DNA of 64,000 nt from CANDYO01 sp964627795 (lineage in GTDB: Bacteria; Pseudomonadota; Alphaproteobacteria; Rickettsiales; CANDYO01). Shown piece after piece: positions 53,050-60,399 of the stretch. Where the stretch lies: assembly GCA_964627795.1 (NCBI GenBank), contig CAZVLF010000005.1:1-64000 (forward strand). The letters run 5' to 3'. The position numbers and the translations under genes are program-made. The notes under the pieces are model-generated. The model ran no database searches, was not told the origin of the DNA, and saw only the letters and a program-made list of their open reading frames with translations. How positions within the stretch are numbered: the stretch's first letter is position 1; the number at the start of each line of letters is the position of its first letter.

Positions 53050-55503
53050 ATGATAAAGATAATTTCAAAATATTTAAGTAAAATTATACTTATAATTTTT
53101 ACTTCTATTTATTTAAATCAAATATCTTTGGCGACTGATAATACAAATTCTATTAACAAGGATGGCTTAACAGCGCCATTAATGTGGAACCTAAAGCATT
53201 TCAATGAACATTTTGTTGGAAGGAAAGAATTCCTTCAAAATATGCATAAATTTTTCTTTGAGCAGGAAAATAACTTATTAGTTATTTCTGGTGAAGGAGG
53301 AAGCGGCAAAGCTGAAGTTATTCAAAGATATGCTGAGCAGCATCAATCAACATACAATATAGTTTGGTGGCTTGACGTTAGAAGAGACTTAAAAGAACAG
53401 TATAGAAACTTTGCTCTAGAATGGAATAGAATAGTCTATGATGATCCAAGAAAAAATTTATTACAAATCAATTTCGAAAATTTAAATGAAGATGAACTTA
53501 TAGAACAAGTTAATGATCGGCTTAGAATCACTAAATTAAATTGGTTGATTATTTTAGATAAAGTACAAGAGACTGCAGACGCTTTAAAATATAGCCCTAA
53601 AAAACCTAATAATAAAAGTTATGGACATATCATTATTTCCACTAAAAATTCTACTATTCATGATCATGTAATGCATTTAGGTAATTTAAAAAGAGAAGAA
53701 TCAATTGAATTACTTTTTAAGTTAACCGGCGAAGAAAATAAAACCCAAGCTAATTTATTAGCTGCAACATTAGATGATAATCCGCTTGCTGTTTCTAGGG
53801 CTGGCCTATTTATTGCCTCTTATACTGCTATTAACATGGAAGAATATAATCGTTTATTTACAACTGATAGACAAAAATTATGGGATGCTGAAAATCAGCT
53901 CAGCAAGCAACGTACCAAATTTAATAGTTATAAAGCTACGGTATTTAGCACTAAAGCTAGAAATATTGATGAGGTCAAGAAAGAATCTGCTATAGCATAT
54001 GAATTTCTGGCTATAATTTCATTTTTAGACCATAAAAATATACCAGAATTAATACTGAAAGAATATTTTAAAACTAAACATAATAAAGATTTAAGCGATA
54101 TTGATTTTAATAACGCCTTATCTGCATTGATGAAATATTCTTTATTGAATCGCAGTAATAATAATTCAAATAATCACTCGACAAACAAAAGCATTAAAAT
54201 TTCATTATTTACAACGCATGAACTAACCCAGTTAGTAATGCGAGATTTGCTTGGACCTAAAGAAAAAAGTCATTATCTTGATTCTGCTATTTCTGCTATC
54301 AATAAACTTTTAGCCAATAACCCTCACTCATTAAATAAATTTATTAATGAGTATCATCTAATTGACCACATTACTCTACTTAACAAGAATGCTTCTGAAC
54401 TTGGATTATATAACAACGAAGTTCTACGCCTTGAATTAGCAGAACTTGAGTATAATCTTACTAATCTTGTAGCTAAACAAAATACAGAAGAGCTGATCAA
54501 TAAAATTGAAGAAATAACTAAACATATACGAAATCAAGATAATTCTTTAATGCTTAAATATTCCCTTATGAAAAGTGAATTTTTAGGCAGTCAAGCAAAC
54601 TATACAGCATCTAAAGACGAAGCCTTATCAGCTTATGAAATCATTAAAAAATTGCCTGACACACAACCGGAAGAGAAATTGATGATTTATAATCGTTTAG
54701 CTAGGCTTTATAACGTATTGGGAAATAACGTAGAAGCTCTTAAATATGCTGAATTAGGTAGAGAAGTTGTTGAACGTAACTCAAATCTATTTAGCTACAA
54801 ACAAGATTTCTATAGGATTATAGCCAGGATATATATTGATCAAGGTGATTTAGCACAAGCTTTAAAATATGCTGAAGCCGCTACCTCAGATAATAAATTA
54901 GATAGTAAAAGCATAATCCCTTTAAGCGACATCTCAGCTCATTTAATTTATGCTGATATTCTCATTAGATTAGAAAAACTGAAGGAAGCAGAGCAAAAGT
55001 TAAATTTATTAAAACAAGTAATAGACAATTCACTTCCAAAAGAGCATCTTTATCAAGCTAATATTATGATTTATTGCAGCTATGTTAAGGCGATATTAGG
55101 TAGCATTAATATAGATAAGGCTATACAAACTAATCTTGCTGCTCAAGCTATGCATAAAAAGCTATTAGGCGAGACAGGATATTATAAAAACCGGCATGCA
55201 TTTATGAACCATAGATTTTTAGGTGAGATCTATGAAAAGAAAAATAATAACCTTAAAGCCGAAAATGAATATTCTACAGGTCTCAAAATAATAACCAATA
55301 TTTATGATAATCAGAGTGATGCTAAGACTGATGATTTGAGCTACTTTTATACTAAATTAGCCATCATTAATGTTAAATTACACAAACCAAAAAAAGCGCT
55401 AGAACTGTTTAAAACTCATCGTCAAATTTTTGGTAAAAAACATCTAAGAAGCCTACAGCTGATGGAGTATTTTGGTGATAATAAAGTTGATGTAGGAATG
55501 TAA
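53050..55503 (+). CDS. STAND/NB-ARC-like TPR protein with signal peptide and altered Walker motifs
   Basis: 817 aa. The N-terminus MIKIISKYLSKIILIIFTSI with a SLA/TD junction near residue 28 looks like a Sec signal peptide. Then comes an NB-ARC-like module: VGRKEFL, P-loop GEGGSGKA (81-88), YNIVWWLDV, Walker B-like LIILDKV (166-172), GHIIIST (192-198) and NPLAV (244-248). A helical linker follows, then five or six TPR units from about 495 to 800. The P-loop has Ala88 where Thr/Ser binds Mg, and the Walker B pair is Asp-Lys. If exported, ATP would be absent. An alternative internal start near Met45 would remove the signal. It forms a two-gene unit with the kinase-like gene. Confidence 0.78.
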   Translation: MIKIISKYLSKIILIIFTSIYLNQISLATDNTNSINKDGLTAPLMWNLKHFNEHFVGRKEFLQNMHKFFFEQENNLLVISGEGGSGKAEVIQRYAEQHQSTYNIVWWLDVRRDLKEQYRNFALEWNRIVYDDPRKNLLQINFENLNEDELIEQVNDRLRITKLNWLIILDKVQETADALKYSPKKPNNKSYGHIIISTKNSTIHDHVMHLGNLKREESIELLFKLTGEENKTQANLLAATLDDNPLAVSRAGLFIASYTAINMEEYNRLFTTDRQKLWDAENQLSKQRTKFNSYKATVFSTKARNIDEVKKESAIAYEFLAIISFLDHKNIPELILKEYFKTKHNKDLSDIDFNNALSALMKYSLLNRSNNNSNNHSTNKSIKISLFTTHELTQLVMRDLLGPKEKSHYLDSAISAINKLLANNPHSLNKFINEYHLIDHITLLNKNASELGLYNNEVLRLELAELEYNLTNLVAKQNTEELINKIEEITKHIRNQDNSLMLKYSLMKSEFLGSQANYTASKDEALSAYEIIKKLPDTQPEEKLMIYNRLARLYNVLGNNVEALKYAELGREVVERNSNLFSYKQDFYRIIARIYIDQGDLAQALKYAEAATSDNKLDSKSIIPLSDISAHLIYADILIRLEKLKEAEQKLNLLKQVIDNSLPKEHLYQANIMIYCSYVKAILGSINIDKAIQTNLAAQAMHKKLLGETGYYKNRHAFMNHRFLGEIYEKKNNNLKAENEYSTGLKIITNIYDNQSDAKTDDLSYFYTKLAIINVKLHKPKKALELFKTHRQIFGKKHLRSLQLMEYFGDNKVDVGM

Positions 55504-55517
55504 TTAATAAAGATAGA

Positions 55518-55542
55518 CTAGGCCCCGAGGGGCCGAGTTTTA
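55518..55542 (+). terminator. GC-rich hairpin after the STAND gene
   Basis: GGCCC (55521-55525) pairs with GGGCC (55530-55534) across CGAG, extendable with flanking CT/AG, followed by AGTTTTAG. It lies 15 bp after the STAND stop codon and is strikingly GC-rich for this genome. The T run is short. Confidence 0.55.
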
Positions 55543-55664
55543 GAGCAAAGTGACTCACCTATGTTTATTTATACTGGAGCTCTTTATCTCACTTTAAAAG
55601 CAAGCTGATATTAGTAGTGTGACTACGAATCATGACTCTCATTTAAGGAGTTTTTTACCATTGA

Positions 55665-56603
55665 TTATAGTATTTTAATATATTGATTAAGCCTAGACAA
55701 AATCTCTTCAAATTCTATTTGCTTACCAAAATAAATGGCAGATTTTTGTTTAAATGCCTTAGCATATAAATTTCTCACATTTAAATCTGGCATTGTAAAA
55801 GCTAAATTCTTAGAAATCTCTGGTTCATCGCTATCGCGAAATCTATGTAGCTTATGCGCTAAATATTCTGAACTTCCTATAAATTTTAAAACACGGTCAG
55901 TTTCTAATAACTTGTATACGTCATAATAATGGCGCAAAAAGTTTACAGGCATAGTTTCGTGCTGCTGTTGTAACCTATATTTTGTTGAAATTGCTTGAAG
56001 CTTTTCAACAAAAGTATATTCCGGTAAATAGCACAACACTCCTTTAGCTCTATTATCAATTATATCTAGGTTCAATATATTTGCCTTATCCCATGCCCAG
56101 GAGCTTATATCGCAGGGAATATTTGGCACAGTTTGATCAAATCCAAGCTCTAAAATAATCCCTTCTTTTAATCCTAAGATTGTATTAAAGAAAGATTCAT
56201 ACTCTCCTCTAATGCCACCACTCCTCATTTTAGCTTGATCATCAAAACTATGGTCACGATTAAATTTCATATCAGGAATTTGAAGAATTGCTGTCATTTT
56301 ATCAAAAAAATTTCTACGACTGTCAATATGAGATGCCTTATCTTGATTTTTACCAATTTTTACATCATCATTTTTAGGATAAACCTGAATATCTATATCT
56401 TCACTAAATCTCTCAATGATATTAAAGCCTTTAGATAAAGACGTGCCACCTTTGAGGTCAAACTCTAATCCTTGTTGTCCCATACCCCATAAGCAATGCA
56501 TAATCCAATAATCTTTTTCCACTATTATTGGCACAAGCTTTTTTTCATGGGCAACTATTTCAAATAGCTCTTTTGCATCTGGTAATTGATGAAGAAATAA
56601 CAT
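55665..56603 (-). CDS. AbiEii-family nucleotidyltransferase toxin
   Basis: 312 aa. DNA polymerase beta-like nucleotidyltransferase fold of the AbiEii/AbiGii family. Signature motifs are the EKDYW segment (about 29-33), KGGTSLSKGF (51-60) and the metal-binding SEDIDI with Asp69 and Asp71. In known AbiE systems this protein blocks growth, in one family by modifying tRNA 3' ends, and aborts phage infection. Its ATG overlaps the antitoxin stop codon by one base (TAATG), so production is coupled. Confidence 0.9.
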   Translation of the reverse strand: MLFLHQLPDAKELFEIVAHEKKLVPIIVEKDYWIMHCLWGMGQQGLEFDLKGGTSLSKGFNIIERFSEDIDIQVYPKNDDVKIGKNQDKASHIDSRRNFFDKMTAILQIPDMKFNRDHSFDDQAKMRSGGIRGEYESFFNTILGLKEGIILELGFDQTVPNIPCDISSWAWDKANILNLDIIDNRAKGVLCYLPEYTFVEKLQAISTKYRLQQQHETMPVNFLRHYYDVYKLLETDRVLKFIGSSEYLAHKLHRFRDSDEPEISKNLAFTMPDLNVRNLYAKAFKQKSAIYFGKQIEFEEILSRLNQYIKIL

Positions 56604-57184
56604 TAACTATACATCTCCTTAAAAAAATGTTTTGTAGCAATTTTACCATAACTTAAGGCATAATTATTTGCTTTGCTAACATCAAATTTATATAAATTAT
56701 TTTTTATTTGAGTTTTTACTAAATCAGCATCTTCAGCTAATTCTTCTATATTATTTAGCATATCAACTAATAAAAACTCAGGAGTCAATATATCTGGGAA
56801 TCCACGATTTGGACGACGAAAATCATAGGTTTTATCGCCTAATTTAAATTGCCCATGTCTTTTTAAGTTATAAACAACTAATTTATTATAAAGTTGAGTT
56901 AAGCCTAGTCCTAATGAATTATATTGATTCCATGAATATAATAGAAACTTATCTTTATTCAAAAAAGCAGCCACGACTTCTTCGTCACTTGGTGGAAGTT
57001 TACCGAGTCGTGATAATTTTGGTTTATAATAGATCCCACCAGATAATTTTTCTAACATCCCCTTAGAGTTAAGAAGAGCTAAATCTCGATCTATGCTATG
57101 AGAAAAAGGCAATAACTCTTCTCTACGGTATACTTTGCCGAAATCTAGGTGAGAATAAAGAGTTTCATAATTTTTTGCTTTCAT
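56603..57184 (-). CDS. AbiEi-like antitoxin (winged-helix)
   Basis: About 193 aa. The N-terminal winged helix (YETLYSHLDFGKVYRREELL, then LALLNSKGMLEKLSGGIYYK) is typical of AbiEi and DUF6088 antitoxins, which repress their own promoter. The C-terminal domain includes the RRPNRGFPDILTPEFLLVDM segment. I start at ATG 57184 (MKAKNYE), since the upstream extension is a hydrophobic out-of-family sequence. It is directly coupled to the AbiEii toxin. Confidence 0.82.
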   Translation of the reverse strand: MKAKNYETLYSHLDFGKVYRREELLPFSHSIDRDLALLNSKGMLEKLSGGIYYKPKLSRLGKLPPSDEEVVAAFLNKDKFLLYSWNQYNSLGLGLTQLYNKLVVYNLKRHGQFKLGDKTYDFRRPNRGFPDILTPEFLLVDMLNNIEELAEDADLVKTQIKNNLYKFDVSKANNYALSYGKIATKHFFKEMYS

Positions 57185-57265
57185 ATAGATATAATACTCG
57201 AATTCAAAGAATACTGCAAGTATTTTTATTAAAATTACATGCATTGCAAAATGAGCATCTACCAA

Positions 57266-57510
57266 AAAATCATTCTAATAACCAATTAACTCTAAAATCA
57301 TTGTACTAAGTTTGGGTTTAAACTAGAGTAAAAATAGCTTGAAATTCAATCGCCATGATGGCTATTTTAAGCAGTAGCAAATTCTATAAATATAGATTAA
57401 TGAATGTAATTTAGACAAGAATAACTTACGGCAGAGCCGGGATTAAGCTCACACCATATGCACGGATGCGTGCGGTTTCAAGAGTTTAGGCAAATCAAGG
57501 GCTTTAGGCT
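57266..57510. other. gene-free stretch upstream of the AbiE operon
   Basis: No coding region. It should hold the AbiE promoter near 57190-57300. At about 57429-57475 a GC-richer patch (GAGCCGGG, then TGCACGGATGCGTGCGGTTTC) can fold as GCACG-GATG-CGTGC and faintly resembles a group II intron domain V tail; I do not call it. The palindrome cluster begins at 57511. Confidence 0.4.
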
Positions 57511-57612
57511 GTAACACGTTGTGAGACAAGAAAAACGATCTGTAACGCGGCGTGTGACTAAATGATAAAAATGGCTATAAATAAGGTTTTTTAGCGTGAC
57601 ACGACGTGTTAC
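57511..57612. repeat. cluster of three 17-bp imperfect palindromes
   Basis: GTAACACGTTGTGAGAC (57511-57527), GTAACGCGGCGTGTGAC (57542-57558) and, in reverse orientation, GTGACACGACGTGTTAC (57596-57612), which reads GTAACACGTCGTGTCAC on the minus strand. The shared pattern is GTAAC-R-CG-K-Y-GTG-W-S-AC, a near-palindrome around a central base. Start-to-start spacings are 31 and 54 bp. They lie between the AbiE operon and the gene at 57627, in DNA otherwise poor in G+C. An operator or partition-type site cluster is the natural reading. Confidence 0.65.
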
Positions 57613-57626
57613 GTATTTCGACACAC

Positions 57627-57959
57627 TTAAAACTTATGATGAATATTTTGAGGCAAATAACTATAACTTGGTGAATGACGGTGATCATCGTTACAACTGC
57701 TGTAACCGTAATTGTGATCTGAAAAAGTAGATTTATATTGACCTTGATTACCATCGAAGGAAGAAGAACTCAACTGCATGCGGCTATTATGTTGCTTTGC
57801 GTAAATCTTAACCGCCTCTAGGGCTGAGCAATTATTTTTTTTTATTACTTCACGAATTTCATAATACTTATACCCAACAATAAATATTGGTAAAATAACA
57901 GACATTAAAAAAACAGCAAAACTCATCATAAAATATGCTCTCTTGAATTTATCCAACAT
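57627..57959 (-). CDS. small membrane protein with Ser/His-rich tail (110 aa)
   Basis: Not recognised. A short basic N-terminus is followed by one membrane helix (about 9-31, YFMMSFAVFLMSVILPIFIVGY). The C-terminal 50 residues are Ser-, Tyr-, Asn- and His-rich, with CNDDHRHSPSYSYLPQNIHH, which could bind metal ions. It is divergent from the heavy-metal ATPase at 58161, 200 bp away, so a metal-linked role is possible but unproven. The start is at the only good ATG, with no strong ribosome site. Confidence 0.55.
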   Translation of the reverse strand: MLDKFKRAYFMMSFAVFLMSVILPIFIVGYKYYEIREVIKKNNCSALEAVKIYAKQHNSRMQLSSSSFDGNQGQYKSTFSDHNYGYSSCNDDHRHSPSYSYLPQNIHHKF

Positions 57960-58160
57960 CTAAATATAGCATAATTTAAGCAAATTGAAAAATATAAAAT
58001 TCATTAAATTTAAATTGACCGACAATATCTATCTCTCTTATTTTAGAGATACTTTCAATTATTTAAAATACATCCAAAATTATCAATGTTAACTCTAATT
58101 TAATCTTTGTTGGATAGAATAATTTTAATTACTTTGCTCTTATAAAAACATGGAATAAAA

Positions 58161-60308
58161 ATGCAAAAATCAATATTTGATATACCTAAAATGGACTGCC
58201 CAGCTGAGGAAGTTTTAATTAGAAATAGGCTATCTTCAATGAAAGAAATTTCTTTTTTAGAGTTTAATCTTTTACAACAAAGACTAACTGTTACTCATAG
58301 CTTAGAAACTATTGAGCCAATTAAAAAAGCTCTGAAAGAAATTGGTATGGAACTAGAAAATAAAGATTCCTACTGTGGCCATAAAGCTAAAGATCATAGA
58401 GAGCAACTTCACGTTAAAAACTCTACTTCAAACAAGAAATGGGTTCTTCTTGCTATTTCTGGAATAGCGGCCTTTTGTGCTGAAATAATCTCTTTTATGT
58501 ATTCTAAAGAAAGCTCTGCTATTGTTATTATTTTATCGATATTTTCTATTTTACTTAGCGGAAAAGAAACATTTATAAAGGGTATACGTGCTGTACGTAA
58601 CTTTACTCTTAATATCAATTTTCTTATGACTATAGCTGTCACTGGCGCCATTTTAATTGGCCAATGGCCAGAAGCTGCAATGGTAACCTGCTTGTTTGCT
58701 ATTGCTGAAATGATAGAAAAATATTCTTTAGATAAAGCTAGAAATGCTATTCGTAGTTTAATTGAAATTACTCCTGAGACGGCAACAGTTAAAAACGAAA
58801 ATGGAGAGTGGGAGAAACAAGAAGTATCCATTGTTACCATTGATCAGGTAATATGGGTAAAACCAGGTGAAAGAATACCTCTCGATGGGATAATAATTAC
58901 TGGTAAATCTAGCGTGAATCAAGCTCCTATTACTGGTGAATCAATGCCAGTAAGTAAAAATATAGGAGATCAAGTGTTTGCTGGCTCTATAAATGAACAA
59001 GGATCTTTTGAATTTAAAGTAACTACAGCTCAGAATGATACTACGCTTGCTCGCATAATAAGAGCTATACAACAAGCTCAATCAGAAAGAGCTCCAACTG
59101 AACGGTTTATAGACCAATTTTCTAAATACTATACTCCAGCTATGGTAATAATTGCTATATTTGTTGCAATTGTTCCACCTTTATTTTATGGAGCAGCTTA
59201 TGATATATGGCTTTATAAAGCGTTAGTTTTACTAGTTATAGCATGTCCTTGTGCTCTCGTAATTTCTACTCCTGTTACTGTAGTTAGTGGTCTTGCTTCA
59301 GCTGCTAAACAAGGAATTTTAGTTAAAGGTGGAGCTTATTTAGAGTTAGGACATAAACTTAAAGTAATAGCTCTTGATAAAACTGGTACTTTAACTTTAG
59401 GTAAACCAGTTGTTACTGATATAATTCCTTTAAATAATTTTGAAGAACATAAGCTCCTTAAAATTGCAGCTAGCCTCAATAATCACTCTGATCACCCTAT
59501 AGCAAGAGCGGTAGTTGCACGTTGGAATAATTCTAAACAACAGGAAGAATTATTTAAGGTAAGCGAATTCAAGTCAATAACCGGAAGGGGTGTGAGTGGG
59601 ATAATTGACGGATTGCATTACTTTTTAGGTAATCATCGTTTAATAGAAGAGAAAAATATATGCAATATTAATGTTGAATTAAGCTTAACTATGTTAGAAA
59701 AGGAAAGCAAAACTACTATGGTCTTATGTACTGATAAAGAGGCAATAGCAGTGTTTGCAGTAGCTGATGCACTACGCGAGACTAGTGTAGAAGCTCTTAA
59801 AAGCTTACGTGATTTAAAAGTTATTCCTATAATGATGACCGGTGATAATGCGATGACTGCTAAAGCAATAGCAATAAGAGTTGGTATTAATGATATTAGA
59901 GCAAATCTCTTACCAGAAGACAAATTAAGTGAAATTACAAAACTGTTAGAGCAATATAAAGTAGTTGGTATGGTAGGTGATGGTATTAATGATGCACCAG
60001 CGCTGGCTAAATCATCTATTGGTTTTGCTATGGGAGCGGCTGGAACTGATACTGCAATTGAAACAGCAGACGTTGCTTTAATGGAAGATAATTTAAATAA
60101 GTTACCTTTTTTTATAAGCTTAAGTAAAAAAACTACTCAAATTCTAGCTCAAAACATAAGCCTATCAATAAGTATTAAATTAATATTTTTTGTTTTAGCA
60201 TTAATAGGAAAAAGTACACTTTGGATGGCGGTATTTGCTGATATGGGAGCGAGCCTAATAGTAGTATTTAATGGCTTAAGATTATTAAATTTTAGCGATA
60301 ATAAGTAG
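58161..60308 (+). CDS. heavy-metal-translocating P-type ATPase (Zn/Cd/Pb type)
   Basis: 715 aa. The N-terminal metal-binding domain is of the MDCPAEE type (about 10-75), lacking a CxxC, followed by a His/Cys-bearing linker (CGHKAKDHREQLH). Membrane helices flank the actuator motif PITGESMPVSK. The metal-translocation motif is CPC in VIACPCALVIST; the phosphorylation site is DKTGTLT; HP is in NNHSDHPIARAV; the hinge is VGDGINDAPALAKS. These mark a P1B exporter of zinc, cadmium or lead. It is probably element cargo giving metal resistance. No merR or arsR gene is adjacent. Confidence 0.93.
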   Translation: MQKSIFDIPKMDCPAEEVLIRNRLSSMKEISFLEFNLLQQRLTVTHSLETIEPIKKALKEIGMELENKDSYCGHKAKDHREQLHVKNSTSNKKWVLLAISGIAAFCAEIISFMYSKESSAIVIILSIFSILLSGKETFIKGIRAVRNFTLNINFLMTIAVTGAILIGQWPEAAMVTCLFAIAEMIEKYSLDKARNAIRSLIEITPETATVKNENGEWEKQEVSIVTIDQVIWVKPGERIPLDGIIITGKSSVNQAPITGESMPVSKNIGDQVFAGSINEQGSFEFKVTTAQNDTTLARIIRAIQQAQSERAPTERFIDQFSKYYTPAMVIIAIFVAIVPPLFYGAAYDIWLYKALVLLVIACPCALVISTPVTVVSGLASAAKQGILVKGGAYLELGHKLKVIALDKTGTLTLGKPVVTDIIPLNNFEEHKLLKIAASLNNHSDHPIARAVVARWNNSKQQEELFKVSEFKSITGRGVSGIIDGLHYFLGNHRLIEEKNICNINVELSLTMLEKESKTTMVLCTDKEAIAVFAVADALRETSVEALKSLRDLKVIPIMMTGDNAMTAKAIAIRVGINDIRANLLPEDKLSEITKLLEQYKVVGMVGDGINDAPALAKSSIGFAMGAAGTDTAIETADVALMEDNLNKLPFFISLSKKTTQILAQNISLSISIKLIFFVLALIGKSTLWMAVFADMGASLIVVFNGLRLLNFSDNK

Positions 60309-60399
60309 AATATAGAAGTAAAACTTGTCTATTTATTGAACTAAATTTCTATCTTGTTGTTTTAAAAGTATACTTCTAACCTCTCGTCCTTACTTATTT

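Noticed and set aside
57185..57265. N-terminal extension of the AbiEi antitoxin to an ATG at 57265
   Set aside because: The extra 27 residues are hydrophobic and unlike the family start; MKAKNYE at 57184 begins the winged helix directly.
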